This document shows, one piece after another, positions 42,284 to 53,287 of a DNA stretch of 64,000 bases; positions within the stretch are counted from its first letter, which is position 1, and every line of letters starts with the position of its first letter. The notes beneath the pieces were generated by a model. The model was not told the DNA's origin. It worked only from the letters and a program-made list of their open reading frames with translations, and searched no databases. Source of the DNA: Petrosia ficiformis (Eukaryota > Porifera > Demospongiae > Haplosclerida > Petrosiidae); assembly GCA_947044365.1 (NCBI GenBank), contig OX345650.1:1686673-1750672 (forward strand). The letters are read 5' to 3'. The translations under genes were made by a program, and so were the position numbers.

Positions 42284-43900
42284 TTAAACAACTGAAAGTA
42301 CTTTGTATGTACGTTCAGAATACTGTTCGTCTTGTCTGTTCTCAAGGATATGATCATATGTTGCATTTATAACAGCATGAATTTCATAATCTTCATCCTT
42401 ACATCTTCTTTGATACCATCTAGCAACGAATATATATATAATCATTCCTATGAGACATATACCAATCTGTATTAACAATACCCAGAAACTACAAGATACA
42501 GGACCACCAATATTCCAATAGATGAAGATACCTCCAATGTTTAAATACAAAGTCTCAATGAACCACACTGTACCTACAATCATTCCACTCATGTTTGCTG
42601 GAGCTTGACTGATTATGAATTCCAATATATAGAGTGGGCTTAAGGCACCTGCAAGACCAGAGAATACTAAAGGAATGATATAATATAAAAATGAGATTTG
42701 ATCTCCTGGTGTGACATGTCCAACAAGTTCAAGGACTATCATACAAAGTAGTGCTATTAATATTAAAATATAAGAGACACCTATGGCTCTCAATGCTTTT
42801 AGTATGAAGTATTCTATTTTTGGGAATAATGGAATAATAACTAGCTCAAAGAGTGGTACCAATAGGATGATTTGATTGTTCAATCCCAACCATAATGTGT
42901 ATGATCCATGACCATTAAGAGCAGTTGTGGCTCCTTCAAATGTATTGATGTATATTGTAACACCAGAAGTAACATGATAATATGGAATGAAGAATCCAAA
43001 TGTACTAAGTATCACTGCTACAATCCTCCAAAATGTTTTTACATTCTCTACATCCTCTTCTGAAAATGGACCACCATATTTACTCTTCCCAAGATCCACT
43101 CGAGAGGGTATTTTATTCTCCCAGTATGTGAAAGCACTTCTATTCTCGGGACTCTTGTGATACAAGGCATACTTTAACACATTATAAACTATTTTGTATG
43201 GATTATTCTTCTGTGTACCAACCAGTTCATAATAGTTATGAAAACATGCATGTAGGCATAGAGCTACTGATATGAAGAGAAATGTCATAATTCCTGTAAT
43301 TAGAACAAATTCTGAATCATTACTACTTCCTGTACCAAGTCCAATTGCTTCTCCTAAGAAGAATCCCCATACAATCCAGTGTATAAAAGCCCTTGCATGT
43401 GTATTTGGCTTATCTCTTAATTGATCCAGTCCATAAGCAGGTATGTTTGTAACGAATCCTGCAAATCCTATTGTCAATAATAACAATGCCACACTTGATA
43501 TTCCATACTTTGCTATATTAACAGGTAGTCCACATGTTCCATACTGCATACTATAACTAATACACTGTAGTAGAATACCACACCAACATGACCATAAACT
43601 CAAATTAATAGCTCTTTCTCTACCAATTATAGTATCAGTTAACCATCCAATTAATGGAAAAAGTACTCCTAAGATGGTAGCCTGAAATCCTAAAAATATA
43701 CTTTGAATAGCAGCATCAACATCAGGTATAGCTTCAAAGCAAGATGACTTTTCAGGATTTGTTAGAAGTGAAGATGTAATGTTAAAGCTAATTGACAAAC
43801 ACAATCCTGCAACTATAGCAAGGAGAACCAGTAACCATGCTGGAAAGTTCATGTTACGACTCTTGAGCTCTTTGATATACATCTGTAAGTTATTCTCCAA
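42284..43900 (-). CDS. U15: POT/SLC15-like MFS transporter, intact
   Basis: 538 codons from MENNLQMYIKELKSRNMNFP. A mosaic: helix 1 is of the AGLCLSISFNITSS type of U9 and U22, helix 4 (LLLLTIGFAGFVTNIPAYG) is as in U10, loop 7-8 (NGHGSYTLWLGL) is as in U2, and helix 12 with the GGPVSCSFW lead-in is as in U11. Loop 9-10 is cut to GHVTPGDQISFLYY, about 17 residues shorter than U2 and without the Cys of VVCATS. The tail is TYKVLSVV. The LPAW motif reads FPAW. POT blocks are intact and ExxER absent. Confidence 0.85.
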   Translation of the reverse strand: MENNLQMYIKELKSRNMNFPAWLLVLLAIVAGLCLSISFNITSSLLTNPEKSSCFEAIPDVDAAIQSIFLGFQATILGVLFPLIGWLTDTIIGRERAINLSLWSCWCGILLQCISYSMQYGTCGLPVNIAKYGISSVALLLLTIGFAGFVTNIPAYGLDQLRDKPNTHARAFIHWIVWGFFLGEAIGLGTGSSNDSEFVLITGIMTFLFISVALCLHACFHNYYELVGTQKNNPYKIVYNVLKYALYHKSPENRSAFTYWENKIPSRVDLGKSKYGGPFSEEDVENVKTFWRIVAVILSTFGFFIPYYHVTSGVTIYINTFEGATTALNGHGSYTLWLGLNNQIILLVPLFELVIIPLFPKIEYFILKALRAIGVSYILILIALLCMIVLELVGHVTPGDQISFLYYIIPLVFSGLAGALSPLYILEFIISQAPANMSGMIVGTVWFIETLYLNIGGIFIYWNIGGPVSCSFWVLLIQIGICLIGMIIYIFVARWYQRRCKDEDYEIHAVINATYDHILENRQDEQYSERTYKVLSVV

Positions 43901-44348
43901 TGATTCTAAACAAATTAGTCTTCAGTAACTCAAGTATAGGTTAAGTAAACCCTGCTGGGATATACATGTAGGAGGACTGTTGATTCCATATGCCAGTTGT
44001 CACAGTATTGTGGGATTTGTTCCATTGACTATAATGTCTATGTAAATTATTGTGAACTATTATGAATTATTGCAGTATGCAAATAACTATCTATAGTATC
44101 ACATGTGTGTTATACTAATGAACTATAACCTATTATACATACACAGTGTTACATGATAGTGTAGTATCTATATGTACTTTATACTAACAACTATGTATAA
44201 ATAATCATTGTCATTGTTATACACATTATAAATATAAATATATATATATATATATATCACAGTTTGGTAGTAATAATCCTGCATATGTATATTTCCTTGG
44301 TGTTAGTAAAGTACGTAACAGTAAAGTACAGTACAGTACTAGTCTTGT
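43901..44348. other. 5' flank of U15, (TA)n tract
   Basis: Conserved upstream block, close to the one at 4348-4640 of U2 (TGTTGATTCCATATGCCAGT). (TA)n at 44235-44258 and a short CAGTA stretch at 44310-44335. No gene. Confidence 0.6.
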
Positions 44349-44662
44349 ACCTAGGCTCTTTAGATGGCAGAGAAAAACAGATTTGATTCAACTAATTAAC
44401 ATGTAAAATAACACAAGGTCACTAAAGGGTGTGCCAGTTTGTAGTACATAATAACATGGACAAGATCTGGTCCTGGTTTGGAACTAGATCAGGATATTTG
44501 AAATTGAAATTTTCTTTTTACTGTGAATAAAACCAATACATGTATATGGTTAGTATGGTATGTTATATACACAGGTACGTGTGTATACTAGTGGCTAGTG
44601 CATATATTACTATAACTTTGTTACATATAACATATCTATCTACACACATGCATATATATAGC
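44349..44662. mobile_element. truncated relative of the 5192 MITE, then U16 3' flank
   Basis: AGGCTCTTTAGATGGCAGAG at 44354 is the left end of the element seen whole at 5192. Its interior then matches 60760-60920 (GACAAGATCTGGTCCTGGTT). The right end is missing; the sequence passes into the 3' flank of U16. Confidence 0.6.
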
Positions 44663-44900
44663 TTAAACAGCATCTATAACAGTACTTTCAGAGTACTGTT
44701 CTTGTCTGTTCTTAAAGATATGACCATACTTACATGAACTTCATAATCTTCATCCTTACATCTTCTTTGATGCCATCTAGCAATAAATCTTATGACACAT
44801 ATACCAACTTGTAATAACAATACCCAGAAACTACAAGATACTCTACCAGGACTATCTATATTCTAAAAGACAAAGATACCTCCAATGTTCACATACAAAC
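44663..44900 (-). pseudogene. U16: POT-like transporter, C-terminal fragment
   Basis: Only helix 12 and the tail remain, in more than one frame: WVLLLQVGICVI-like codons, then a deletion, ARWHQRRCKDEDYEVH, a deletion of the AVVKATYDHI codons, and remnants of the end. It stops at about 44900, where the minisatellite of the UPF1-like block copy B starts; this is the left junction of that block. Confidence 0.8.
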
Positions 44901-44904
44901 AAAT

Positions 44905-44995
44905 TCACTGCAAAGATACCATTCATTACTATAAATAGAAACCATTCAATGCAAAGATACTATAAATAGAACCATTCACTACTATAAATAGCAAA
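44905..44995. repeat. short copy of the ACTATAAATAGAAACC minisatellite
   Basis: Four or so units of the repeat seen at 6253-6660, in the same position relative to the UPF1-like exon. Copy number differs strongly between the two places. Confidence 0.8.
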
Positions 44996-45069
44996 TTGCA
45001 CCTCACCATTACAGCTAATGGTTTTTATTGTCTGCAGTTACGACAATGCAGTGCTTTTTATTCCTATAG

Positions 45070-46010
45070 ACTCCAGGAGCACCACGACCAATTTCCTTTG
45101 CTCAGAATCTCATTAACAGTCAGGCCAGTCAGGTACATACATGTATCTATATGATAGCATACGCATGTGGTGTTGCAGAGTTTCTAACCCTTCAAGAACC
45201 AAATGAGGCTGATAGGCAAAATCATACATGTGTTACATAGCATAATTGATATAAAATTAAATAAAATTTCTCATTTCTAATGTCAGATAGACACATCCTA
45301 CTACATGTACACCATTTGGTCTGAATTACTTAAGATATGGTAGTTTAGTTTTGAATAATGGCATGCTACAAATTATCAGTACTATTAGGCTGAGAGGGTG
45401 AGAGGGTGATAGCAAATTGCACCTCTCCATTACAGCTACTATCACCCTCTCACCTCTGAAATAAGGATGAATTGGAAGGTCTGGGTGTGATTACTTTACT
45501 TCATATAGTTATATAAGTTATATTGTATCTTACAGGATAATTTTCACTAGCCCAGTCAACTGTGCAATCAAAATCCTTTATCTATGAGTCAACCATCACA
45601 ACCTTTGTCACAGTCTGAACCAATGATACACAATAGGGTTGGGAAATTATAATAGTGCCATATCGCAATTATTTATATCACAATTAATCATTGTTCTGTT
45701 TATACTTATTTGAAGTAACTATTACCTCACATTAAGGATACATAATCATATGTAATAATTCCAATAATCATAATACTTATTTATACTTAGTCAATACTGC
45801 ACAATATTGCACAACTGTAATACTTTCAAGAATTATTTCTTATATCACTGCTTTCTTTTGATTAGGACATTTGGATGAATTTCGTTCACAAACTGACACC
45901 AGCCTTTCCCAAGATTCCAGTTACCATGGAGAAGGGGGCGGGCCTATACGTAGGCCCATGAATTATGATCACCCCACTTACAACTTCTGTCCACTCCACG
46001 TTAAATATTA
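45070..46010 (+). pseudogene. UPF1-like 3' terminal exons, copy B
   Basis: Same three exons as copy A but damaged. 45070-45132 is open (TPGAPRPISFAQNLINSQAS). In the second (from 45536) CAG has become TAG after DNFH, and the exon end with its GT donor is deleted (TCTGAACCAATGATACAC). In the third (from about 45867) four bases are missing after GACATT, shifting the frame before DEFRSQ. Not functional. Confidence 0.75.
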
Positions 46011-46039
46011 TCGATAAAATTTCAAATGTTTAATCATAT

Positions 46040-46365
46040 ATGTGGGTGGAATGTAGTCCTGAATGATTGGGTACATCAATATTCTGCAATGTTCTTTATT
46101 TCACCAATCAAAATGAGTTTTATTATAATACCAAATGTTTCGATGGCTATTCAGTCATCTTCATCAGTGGTACAAAAATGTATATAAACTATTAAACTAT
46201 TTATAGTACACTAAAAGTCATACATTTTACAGAAATCATACAAAAATGGGGCCTAAAGGCTGGCTAGCAGTTGTCAGACTTGTGTACATTCTCAGTACTC
46301 CATAGGAGACATGGTTCGTGTACTTCAGAAGTGTACTGATGTTTCTTGAACCTGATATTGCGTTA
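46040..46365 (-). mobile_element. insertion carrying a hammerhead-like core
   Basis: Present in copy B and absent from the matching place in copy A (7810-8100). On the minus strand it contains CTGATGA, then a possible four-pair stem (GATG..CATC) and GAAA, spaced like the conserved core of a hammerhead ribozyme (46167 down to 46138). Such ribozymes are known from Penelope-like elements and retrozymes. Helices I and III are not clear by eye, and no reverse transcriptase is seen. Confidence 0.4.
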
Positions 46366-46504
46366 TAGCAGTTGAAGCCACTTCCTTCCTCATTGAAGTG
46401 AAAGGCTAATTAGATTCTGCTACAGGCGTGTGAACGAAATGTGATACCCAATCATGCTGGACGTTGTCTGATAGATAAATGATCTGATCTACATAATTAC
46501 TGAA

Positions 46505-46700
46505 ACCAAGCTGTATACACGGTGTATATAGAGCAGGACAAGAGTGTTGAAATGTCCAGCAGTGGCTCACTATTTCTACACACCTGTTCAGCTATCTGTA
46601 GCAGATTGCTATATCTGGAATGCCCACAATGGAAGAAAGATCTATTACCACCCCACTATAGAATTTGGTGGTGCAAAAACTTTTTCTGTAATGACTAATG
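46505..46700 (+). other. conserved block of unknown function, copy B
   Basis: Counterpart of 8230-8450. The longer reading frame of copy A is not kept here (differences around ACACACCTGTTCAG), which weakens the case that it is coding. Confidence 0.35.
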
Positions 46701-46928
46701 AGTGAATCAGAGCATATATAGCAGAGCTATCAACAGTTAGTAGCCTAGTAAGCATTATGGAGCTATGATGATGTAGGAGGGGTTGACACACCTATAAACA
46801 CGTGTAAGGCTAGACCTAGATATGGAGACGTTCAGTGAAACAGGAAATAAGAGACAGTAGACATGTTTTGTCCAGGGTTAGTATGTCATATAGCTCACTT
46901 GATGTATGTGTTATATTTATATATTCAG

Positions 46929-47182
46929 GATGACTTACCTGAAACTGCTCGTCAAACAAAAAAGAGAGTTCTGGACTTGTTACTTGATGAAAATAAAGAA
47001 AGAGACAAAAGTAATAAAGATAAGAAGATGAATAAGAGATATAAGATGGTCAAATTCTTTGGTAACGAATATATTATTGTCTCTCTGCATTTATAAATGA
47101 TATTTCTTAGAAAGGAGAAAAGTGACTTGTCGATTATAGTCTTTGTTACGGCAACTGAAAACTGATCAGATATTACAGAAAG
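46929..47182 (+). pseudogene. EFG1-like rRNA-processing protein, two exons, copy B
   Basis: Exon 46929-47061 (AG before, GT after) encodes DDLPETARQTKKRVLDLLLD through KKMNKRYKMVKFF. Exon 47111-47182 continues in phase with ERRKVTCRL, then an in-frame TAG, then SLLRQLKTDQILQK. The combination of a KMxKRYxMVxFFERxKxTxxL core with a preceding charged helix resembles the EFG1 family (nucleolar 18S rRNA maturation factor). The stop inside the core and the lack of a first exon point to a pseudogene. Family call is from memory of the motif only. Confidence 0.5.
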
Positions 47183-47361
47183 GTAATCATGTCTTGAAGT
47201 AGTTTAAAAATGATTTAAAATGGTAATATAACTTATGGTATGTAATCAGATACTTGTAAATATAGTATGTGTTTTCACTAAAGGGTGGGAGAGTAACCAT
47301 CATACCAGCACTGTATTGTATGATTTATCAGCCACAGATATATAATTATTCATATTTTCAG

Positions 47362-48172
47362 AACTGAAGTTGCAAATGTCGAAAAAATAAAACAGTTACT
47401 AAATTAATGAAAAATGACGTAAAACCACATCAGATAGGTGTAATCACACCATATGAAGGTCAACATAGTTATGTTGTCCAGTACACACAGTTTAATGGGA
47501 CTATGTCTCAGAAACTATACAAACAGCTTAAAGTAGCAGGTTTGTTAGTTGAAGGACCTCTCAATAATTTTGTAAGAATGAAATGCATCTTGGTAAATCT
47601 GTGAAAATGAGTAATAAGAATAATCCAGTGAGTTCACACTTTATATTTACATTTATAATATCACATGATTGTCACATGATCATTACACAGGGTGCTCATT
47701 TCATGTCACGTGCTGTGTTTAGTGCCAAAGATGCTCTTCTTCCTCCATCATCCACTTCATCCTCAACATCTTCATTACAGGAATCATATCAAATGCATGA
47801 TAATCAATGTGAGTTTATAATATGTACAAATTCATCAATGTGAGTTGACTTTGCATTTAGTTTGGATGGACGGAGGGACAGATTCATGGACAAATCGATG
47901 GACAGACTGATGGATGGACAGACAGATGGATGATTACTATATCATGGAAGTAAAAATAGATGGATGGATAGATGGATGCATGGATGAATAGATAGATGTC
48001 GCTATTTACCATTCAAATACGTAAATTAGTTGGTTTTGATGAGTATTACAGATCACATGATCATATAGGTTATATTGGTCCTGACAGGAATGCAACAATA
48101 GCTGCTGCTTCTATGCACTTACCACAAAGTCTTTTTAGGCCTCCTTTACTACCTCCTCAACACTTCTGTCAT
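47362..48172 (+). pseudogene. UPF1-like internal exons, copy B
   Basis: 47362-47627 encodes TEVANVEKI, a frameshift, then KNDVKPHQIGVITPYEGQHS (helicase motif IV region), the block ending LYKQLKVA, and directly GLLVEGPLNN. In UPF1 these last two blocks are separated by motifs V and VI (DAFQGRE, NVALTRAR), so an internal piece has been lost in frame. A second frameshift precedes MHLGKSVK. 47691-47808 encodes GAHFMSRAVFSAKDALLPPS. About 48030-48172 encodes YYRSHDHIGYIGP and a Pro-rich stretch. All match the order of the UPF1 C-terminal third. Confidence 0.75.
47862..47998. repeat. TGGA/TAGA tetranucleotide repeat
   Basis: Imperfect GGATGGACAGA and GATGGATAGATGGATG runs within the intron between two UPF1-like exons. 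Confidence 0.85.
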
Positions 48173-48199
48173 GTGAGTCATATACATATGTTATCTGAC

Positions 48200-48200
<1 letters not shown>

Positions 48201-48234
<34 letters not shown>
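48201..48234. repeat. (GAAA)n microsatellite
   Basis: Eight or so uninterrupted GAAA units, just after the last UPF1-like exon of copy B. Confidence 0.9.
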
Positions 48235-48270
48235 GACACCTGAGACAATGGAAAAATGAAAAATGAGAGT

Positions 48271-48295
48271 TGCCTCAGGTGGGATTTGAACCCAC
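48271..48295 (-). ncRNA. tRNA 3' half remnant (T arm)
   Basis: On the minus strand GTGGGTTCAAATCCCAC forms a perfect five-pair T stem with a seven-base TTCAAAT loop, followed by CTGAGGCA as an acceptor-like strand. The 5' half, with D arm, anticodon and matching acceptor strand, is not found in the upstream sequence (48296 onward on the plus strand). It is a tRNA fragment or the tail of a tRNA-derived SINE, not a working tRNA. Confidence 0.55.
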
Positions 48296-48329
48296 ATGTA
48301 CATGTATATAGTACTGTACAAGTACTAAA

Positions 48330-48640
48330 TTATCTAAACAGTACAGTACAATATAGTACAATATAATACAATACAGTACAGTAAAATACAGAGTAAAGTA
48401 CGATATAGTACAGTATAGTAAAACCCCTCTTGCGGACATCTACTATATAACGGACAGCTGCCACAGTCCCAATTGACCTGTCATTGAACTCAATACTATT
48501 GCAACCCCTCTCATACAGTGCGGTACAGTACAATACATTACATTACAGTACAATACAGTACAGTACAATACAGTACAGTACAGTACCGTACAGTACAGTA
48601 CAGCACAGTACAGTACAGTACAGTACAATTACAGTACACT
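48330..48640. repeat. CAGTA/TACAG array
   Basis: Counterpart of 9395-9640 and 61440-61700, with the same AAAACCCCTCTTGCGGAC interlude. It contains the longest pure pentamer runs of the window (48540-48630). Confidence 0.85.
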
Positions 48641-49370
48641 GAGAAGGTTATCTGTGGTACATTTCTGTTATGTGGGTTATATACATGTAAAGTAACTAAC
48701 AGTACATTACCTGTTTGGTAACACTATACAAGTACTATAAGGAAATGTGTCTAAACTGTACATGTATAGTACTGTATAATATCTGGTTGGTAGTACTATA
48801 TTAGCAGGGTGTGATTTAGGGTAGTACATGTAAGAAAGAAATCTTAAAAGTGGGAAAACATATCAAAATCACAGGTCAGGCCGAACTTACAACAAACTAC
48901 ATAACTTTGAACACCTTTTTTCCTTGAATGCTATTGCATCGACCAGCAAAGAGTTTTTACTGGTGTATCAACTCTTGATATGTTCAGTACTAAGAGAAAC
49001 TTATAATGCTACTGGAAAACTTGGAAATGCACATTGTCAGGCCACGCCCACTTTGACTAGTTAATTAATTAATGACAATTATTATTATTAAGAGCAATGA
49101 TTAAAAACACATACATTAACGAATATCAGTATGCAGGTGTAATGGAAAACACAGTTACTATAGATTGGAATTCTTTACTGATAAATAAATTTTGCTGCTA
49201 CTTCCATCAACATACATAACCATCCTTGAATTTTTTTTAACATTAAAAATCCCAATCTATAGTATGTTACATGTATGTATATACACAGGTATACTAGTGG
49301 TTAGTGTATGTATAACTTGGTGCATATTATAACAGATCTACATACTGATACACACATACATATGCATAGC
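48641..49370. other. cassette and 3' flank of U17
   Basis: No gene. Matches 9700-10460 closely. The inverted repeat at 49157-49263 has lost a G in the left arm (TATAGATTGGAATTC). Confidence 0.65.
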
Positions 49371-49985
49371 TTAATTCACATCTATAACAGTATAAGTACT
49401 TTCAGAGTACAGTTCTTCTTGTCTACACTCAAAGATACAATCATATGTAGCATTTACAACAGCATGAACTTCATAATCTTCATCCTTACGTTTTTTTTGA
49501 TACCATTTAGCAACAAATATATATAATTATAATCATTCCTATGATACATATACCAATCATATATAATTCCTGCAAATCCTATTGTCAATAATAACAATGC
49601 CACACCTGATATTCCATACTTTGCTATATTGGTAGGTAGTCCACATGTTCCATACTGAATACTGTAACTAATACACTGTAGTAGAATACCACACCAACAT
49701 GACCATAAACTCAAATTAATAGCTCTTTCTCTACCAATTATAGTATCAGTTAACCATCCAATTAATGGAAAAAGCACTTCAAAGATAGTACCATGAAATA
49801 TATATTGAATAATAGCATCAGCAATATCAGGAAAAGCTTCAAAGCAAGATGACTTTTCAGGATTAGTTAAAGTGAAGATATAATGTTAAAGCTAAATCGA
49901 TAACACAATCCTGTGATAAAAGCAAAGAGAACCAGTAACCATGCTGGAAGGTTCATGTTATGACTCTTGAGCTCTTTGATATACA
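49371..49985 (-). pseudogene. U17: POT-like transporter with large internal deletion
   Basis: The N-terminal quarter (helices 1-4, to LLLLTIGFAG) is joined at about 49556-49566 to the last 60 or so codons (KWYQKKRKDEDYEVHAVVNA and the VIDVN end), removing roughly 1.1 kb. Further damage: the leader ATG is CTG (GATATACAGCTG), a base is missing near GTTAAAGTGAAG in loop 1, and helix 2 onwards (49454-49777) is the only long frame. VINATYDCI has lost the His of YDHI. Confidence 0.9.
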
Positions 49986-51324
49986 GCTGTGAGTTATTCT
50001 CCAATGATTCTAAACAAATTAGTCTTAAGTAACTGACTGTAAATCAAGTATAGGTAAAGTAAACTCTGCTGGAATGTATATACAAGTAGGAGGACTCTGA
50101 TACCGTATACCAGTTATCGCTATTGTATTGTGGGACTTGCTCCATTTAATCCATGTGTATGAGCGTATTAGTCTTGGTATGTAAAGAGTTCAAACTATCT
50201 ATATTAGCAAGTGTATGTTACACTATGCATATAATTATTTACAGTTTCACAAGATACTGTAGTATCTATATGTACATATACTAACAACTATGTATAAATA
50301 ATTATTCAGCATTGTCTTTGTTTTGATGTGTAATTAGTAAAGACGTATATTTTCGTTGTGTTTGTGTCAGTGTGTACAGTACAGTATGTAGTACAGAACA
50401 GTAGAATGCAGTACAGTACGATAACTTTTTGGTAACACTATACAAGAAAGTATGTCTACAATGTACATGTACAGTACAGTGTAGTAAGTGTAGTACAGTA
50501 CAGTACAGTGTAGTAAGTGTAGTACAGTACAGTACAGTACAGTATAATATGTACAGGCAGCATTTGGTAGAAAAAGCTTAAAGTGAAAAAAACGTTTTAA
50601 AGAATCATAGGTCCTTAGTGTTTAAATTATGACATAATTAGATAAGAATAATTAAATTTGATGAGAGAGATTGCTGTTTCCTTTCTTACTAATTACAAGT
50701 TAACTAACTTTGAACTCCTTTCTTCGACTTCTGGGGCAGTGAGTTGATACACCAGCAAAGAGCTTTTACTGGAGTTGATATGTTCAGTGCCATACATGTA
50801 TAGTACAGTATAATTTACATAGTATAATATCTCTTTGGTAGTACTATACGAGGAGAGAAACCTTAAAAATGTGGGAATGTGTTTTAAAAAGTTTGGTTGT
50901 CCATGACAACTTATTAGAATTCTCAAGAAGTGAAAGAGTATACTCAATGTCAGTGTTAGAGTAATAATAACCAGAGCTTCAGAAGAACGTTTTCACTTTT
51001 CTTGAGGCATTCAAGAAAGCCAAAGTAGATAACAGTGCTGCTATGCATGGCAGGTGTGTCACAATTATTATTTATTGGGGCAGGCAATTTAAGCTGGTGG
51101 AGAGAGTGGTTGTCCTGAGGACAAGCAAAAAGTGGTGGTTGTTAGGGCAAGTGGGCAAGTGCTAATTTCAAGCCCTAAATGCTATGGCAAATGGAAAACT
51201 TGCAAAATGGACATCAGACCACAACCAATTTGACTACTTATATTAATGATAATTATTATAGTCAAAAATATTATTAATACTAAGAACAGCAAATTTGCAT
51301 AAATTACCATCCTTGAATAATTGG
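49986..51324. other. cassette duplicated from 12140-13450
   Basis: No gene. CAGTA array at 50380-50560. 50690-51240 repeats the 12820-13440 segment. In both places it leads into a truncated N-terminal transporter fragment (U18 here, U4 there), although the fragments differ in extent. Confidence 0.7.
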
Positions 51325-51755
51325 AGTCCCGCAAATCCTATTGTCAATAATAACAATGCCACACTTGATATTCCATACTTTGCTATATTAACAGGTAGTC
51401 CACATGTTCCATACTGCATACTATAACTAATACACTGTAGTAGAATACCACACCAACATGACCATAAACTCAAATTAATAGCTCTTTCTCTACCAATTAT
51501 AGTATCGGTTAACCGTCCAATTAATGGATAAAGTACTGCTAAGATAGTAGACTCAAACCCATACAATATATCTTGGATAGTGGCATCAACAATATCTGGT
51601 AAAGCTTCAAAGCAAGATGACTTTTCAGGATTTGTTAGAAGTGAGGATATAATGTTAAAGATATTCGGCAAACATAATCCTGCAACAATAGCAAAGAGAA
51701 CCAGTAACCATGCTGGAAGTTTCATGTCACGTCTCTTGAGCTCTTTGATATACAT
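51325..51755 (-). pseudogene. U18: POT-like transporter, N-terminal fragment
   Basis: Encodes MYIKELKRRDMKLPAWLLVL through helix 4 (LLLLTIGFAG), about 145 codons without a break, then passes into unrelated sequence (LQLFKDGNLCKF) at about 51325. Helix 1 (AIVAGLCLPNIFNIISS) and loop 1 (IVDATIQDILYGFESTILAVLYP) resemble U10. A clean truncation with no other lesion. Confidence 0.85.
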
Positions 51756-53026
51756 CTGTGAGTTATTCTCCAATGATTCTAAACAAATTAGTTTTCAGCA
51801 ACTTACTGCAACTCAATTATAGACTCTGCTGGAATGTTCATGTAGGAGAACTTTGTTATCACGATTGTATTGTGGGACTTTCTCCATTGAATGTCTATGT
51901 AAATTATTGTGAACACTCAGAATGCAAAGTAAACTATCTATAGTACCAAGTCTGTGTTATACTAATGAACTATAACCTATTATATATACACAATGTCACA
52001 TGATAGTGTAGTATCTATATGCACAATAAACTAACAACTATGTATAAATAATCATTGTTGTTATAATGTGTGATACATATTATAATTATATATATAATTC
52101 TATATTATATATCAGAGTATGGTATCAAACTAAATACTTCCATATAGTCCTGCATAAGTGTATAATTTTTGTGTTTGTGTACAGTGTGTATAATCAGTGT
52201 AGTACAGTATAGTAAGTGTGGTACAGTATAGTACAGCTAGATTGCAGTACAGTATTCTACCTGTTTGGTAACACTATACAATTACTATAGGGAAGTGTGT
52301 CTACTCTACACTGTACATGTACACAGTACAGCTTGGTTGTACTATACAAACAGGATTTGGTAAGAGAGAAAGCTTAAAGTGGAAAAAACACTTTTAAGAA
52401 TCGTAGGTCAAGCTGAAAGTTTTAGTGTTTAAATTATGACATCATTAGATAGTACTAACAAAATTTGACGAGAGGAATTGCTTATTAAACATGTTTCCTT
52501 TCTTACTCATTACAGATCAACTAACTTTGAACACCTGTCAGACTATGTGGCAGTGAGTTGATACACCAGTAAAGAGCTTTTACTAGAGTATCAACTCTTG
52601 ATATGTTCAGTACCATAGTCACTAAGAGAAGCTCACAATACTATGCATGGCTCAAAATTAACTTTTGATACCAGTTGACAAAGTTTGGTTGTCCATGACA
52701 TCTTATTAATATTCAAGAATTCTCAAGAAGTGAAAGAGTATACTCAATATTGGTATTAGACTATAGATATTCAGAATATTTTTTCACTTTTCTATGCATG
52801 GCAGGTGTATCACAATTATTATTTATTGGGGCAGGCAGGCAATTCAAGATGGTGGAGAGAGTGATTGGACAACCTAACTAGTTTTTTAGTTGTCCCAAAG
52901 CAAAAAGTGATTGTCAGGACAAGTGGACAAGTGCTAATTTCAATCCCTGATGCTATGGGAAATGGCAAACTTGGAAAATGGACATCATCAGACCACACCC
53001 AATTTGACTAGTTAAATAATTATATA
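51756..53026. other. intergenic cassette between U18 and U19
   Basis: No gene seen. 5' flank of U18, (TA)-rich tract near 52080, CAGTA array 52180-52335, shared cassette, and at 52640-53010 a diverged copy of the AAGTTTGGTTGTCCATGACA..GTGCTAATTTCAA segment of 12990-13300. Confidence 0.65.
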
Positions 53027-53287
53027 TAATTGTGACTGTGGATGCGAAAATCAGTCATTTGTAAAATAAAAATTTTGTCAAATACTTATATTCAAATGCT
53101 CGTTTCTCAGCTATTTTACATAGGCAACTTACTAAACTTGGAATATAGGTAGAGCAATAGTTGCCCTTCTTGATTATGAGATTATATTGGCTGTGCAAAA
53201 TCACTGAATAATGAGCATTTGAATATAAGTGTTTGATAAAATTTGTATTTTACAAATGACTGATTTCGCATCCAAAGTCACAATTAT
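53027..53287. mobile_element. 261-bp MITE with inverted termini
   Basis: ATAATTGTGACTGTGGATGC at the left and GCATCCAAAGTCACAATTAT at the right. The arms continue as AAATCAGTCATTTGTAAAAT against ATTTTACAAATGACTGATTT, and AATACTTATATTCAAATGCTC against GAGCATTTGAATATAAGTGT. Other units have an uninterrupted TAATTATATTAATGATAATT here. No open frame. Confidence 0.85.
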
